From NCBI GenBank assembly GCA_030605305.1, contig JAUWIO010000041.1, positions 1-6,644 on the forward strand: a DNA stretch of 6,644 nt, written 5' to 3'. Under the pieces are notes generated by a model that did not search any database, was not told where the DNA came from, and was given only the letters and a program-made list of their open reading frames with translations. Positions within the stretch are counted from its first letter, which is position 1. Every line of letters starts with the position of its first letter. A program made the translations under genes and the position numbers. Positions 5,935 to 6,644 of the stretch are shown here, one piece after another. This DNA is from Actinomycetes bacterium. Its GTDB lineage: Bacteria; Actinomycetota; Aquicultoria; CAJVYJ01; JAUVQD01.

Positions 5935-6644
5935 AGATAGGGGTCGAGGAGATGCCCGCTGCCGCCGTCCGGGCGGCCCTCGGCCAATTGGCAACAGAAG
6001 CGGCGCGCTCACTCGTGGAGAACCGTCTCCTGACCCAAGCGGCGATAGATGCAGTCCGGGTCTTCGGGACACCCCGTCGTTTGACGTTGATCGTCGAGGC
6101 GCTACCGGATATCCAGCGTTCCGAGGTCGTGGAGATGAAGGGTCCGCCGACGAAGATAGCTTTTGGTCCCGACGGCCGGCCGGGGCCGGCGGGGGTTGGT
6201 TTTGCCAAAGCCCAGGGTGTCGCCGTTGAGGCCTTGGAGGTCCGCGAGGCCGAGGGCGGCGAGTATCTTTTTGCTGTCAAGGAATCACCCGGTCTTTTGG
6301 CCGGCGAGGTCCTTCCCGGGATACTGAGATCGCTGATCGAGTCTCTAGAATTTACAAAGGCCATGCGCTGGGGGGTCGGGACCTTTAAGTTCATTCGCCC
6401 GATCCGGTGGCTCGCCGCTTTATACGGCGCGGACCAGCTGCCCTTTGAAGTCGCCGGCCTTCAGTCCGGTCGTCTGACCTACGGCCACCGTTTTCTGGCC
6501 GAGGGCCCTTTCGAGTTGGCAGATGCCGATCAATACGAGGCGACCATGTCGGCCGGCCGGGTCGTCGTCGCCCCAACCGAACGTCGCCAGGCGGTGGAAA
6601 GTATGGTCCGGGAGGCCGCCCCTTCAGTCGGCGGGCGCGCCTTC
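5904..6644 (+). CDS. glyS: glycine--tRNA ligase beta subunit, N-terminal part (3' end outside window)
   Basis: GlyS is the beta subunit of the same synthetase, responsible mainly for tRNA recognition. The 247 visible residues start [20 protein letters not shown], matching the conserved GlyS opening. They continue with [44 protein letters not shown] and [10 protein letters not shown], all typical of the family's N-terminal half. The full protein is usually close to 690 residues, so about a third is seen, and the frame runs open to the window edge. ATG 5904 is preceded by GGGGAGGGGG (5891-5900), a strong site inside the end of glyQ. The overlap with glyQ indicates coupled translation and balanced subunit synthesis. 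Confidence 0.95.
   Translation, partial: MRTQTRRLLLEIGVEEMPAAAVRAALGQLATEAARSLVENRLLTQAAIDAVRVFGTPRRLTLIVEALPDIQRSEVVEMKGPPTKIAFGPDGRPGPAGVGFAKAQGVAVEALEVREAEGGEYLFAVKESPGLLAGEVLPGILRSLIESLEFTKAMRWGVGTFKFIRPIRWLAALYGADQLPFEVAGLQSGRLTYGHRFLAEGPFELADADQYEATMSAGRVVVAPTERRQAVESMVREAAPSVGGRAF

Noticed and set aside
5952..5954. In-frame ATG as alternative glyS start
   Set aside because: It would cut off the conserved LLLEIGVEE opening, while ATG 5904 has a strong ribosome-binding site.
5798..6394. 198-residue minus-strand open frame
   Set aside because: It is antisense to conserved glyQ and glyS sequence and has no recognisable domain.

Overview
The window shows ordinary bacterial chromosome: dense, moderately GC-rich and mostly plus-strand. 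A T-box leader RNA precedes a two-subunit (alpha2beta2) glycyl-tRNA synthetase operon, which points to a Firmicutes-like or deep-branching actinobacterial lineage. Several rubredoxin and iron-sulfur modules suggest an anaerobic or microaerophilic lifestyle. I see no phage, IS, CRISPR or tRNA signals. The taxonomic reading is inference only.

Layout: (1) 3-722 is the C-terminal part of an ABC-importer ATPase (MalK/FbpC/PotA type, with a TOBE domain). (2) 785-2566 encodes a rubredoxin-like module fused to a pyruvate-oxidase-type thiamine diphosphate enzyme. (3) 2563-4071, overlapping it by ATGA, encodes a classical rubredoxin fused to a stand-alone FMN/[3Fe-4S] glutamate-synthase-like domain. 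(4) 4738-4073, convergent and one base away, encodes a three-module Fe-S protein (CDGSH, Fer4_19-like, CDGSH). (5) 4739-5007 holds the divergent regulatory region: a good promoter and a very compact glycine T-box leader. (6) 5008-5934 is glyQ and (7) 5904 to the window end is the start of glyS.

The two most interesting items are these. First, two neighbouring, translationally coupled enzymes each carry their own N-terminal rubredoxin, with a CDGSH protein alongside. I read this as a possible dedicated one-electron circuit in which a ThDP-dependent 2-oxoacid oxidase feeds electrons through rubredoxin to an FMN amino-transfer or reductase domain. The linkage and domains are visible; the circuit is a hypothesis. 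Second, the glyQ T-box seems to have a miniature Stem I, made of a base helix, a kink-turn and a short hairpin with GGC in its loop, with no Stem II. Its switching hairpin hides the glyQ Shine-Dalgarno sequence, which suggests translational control, or control at both levels.
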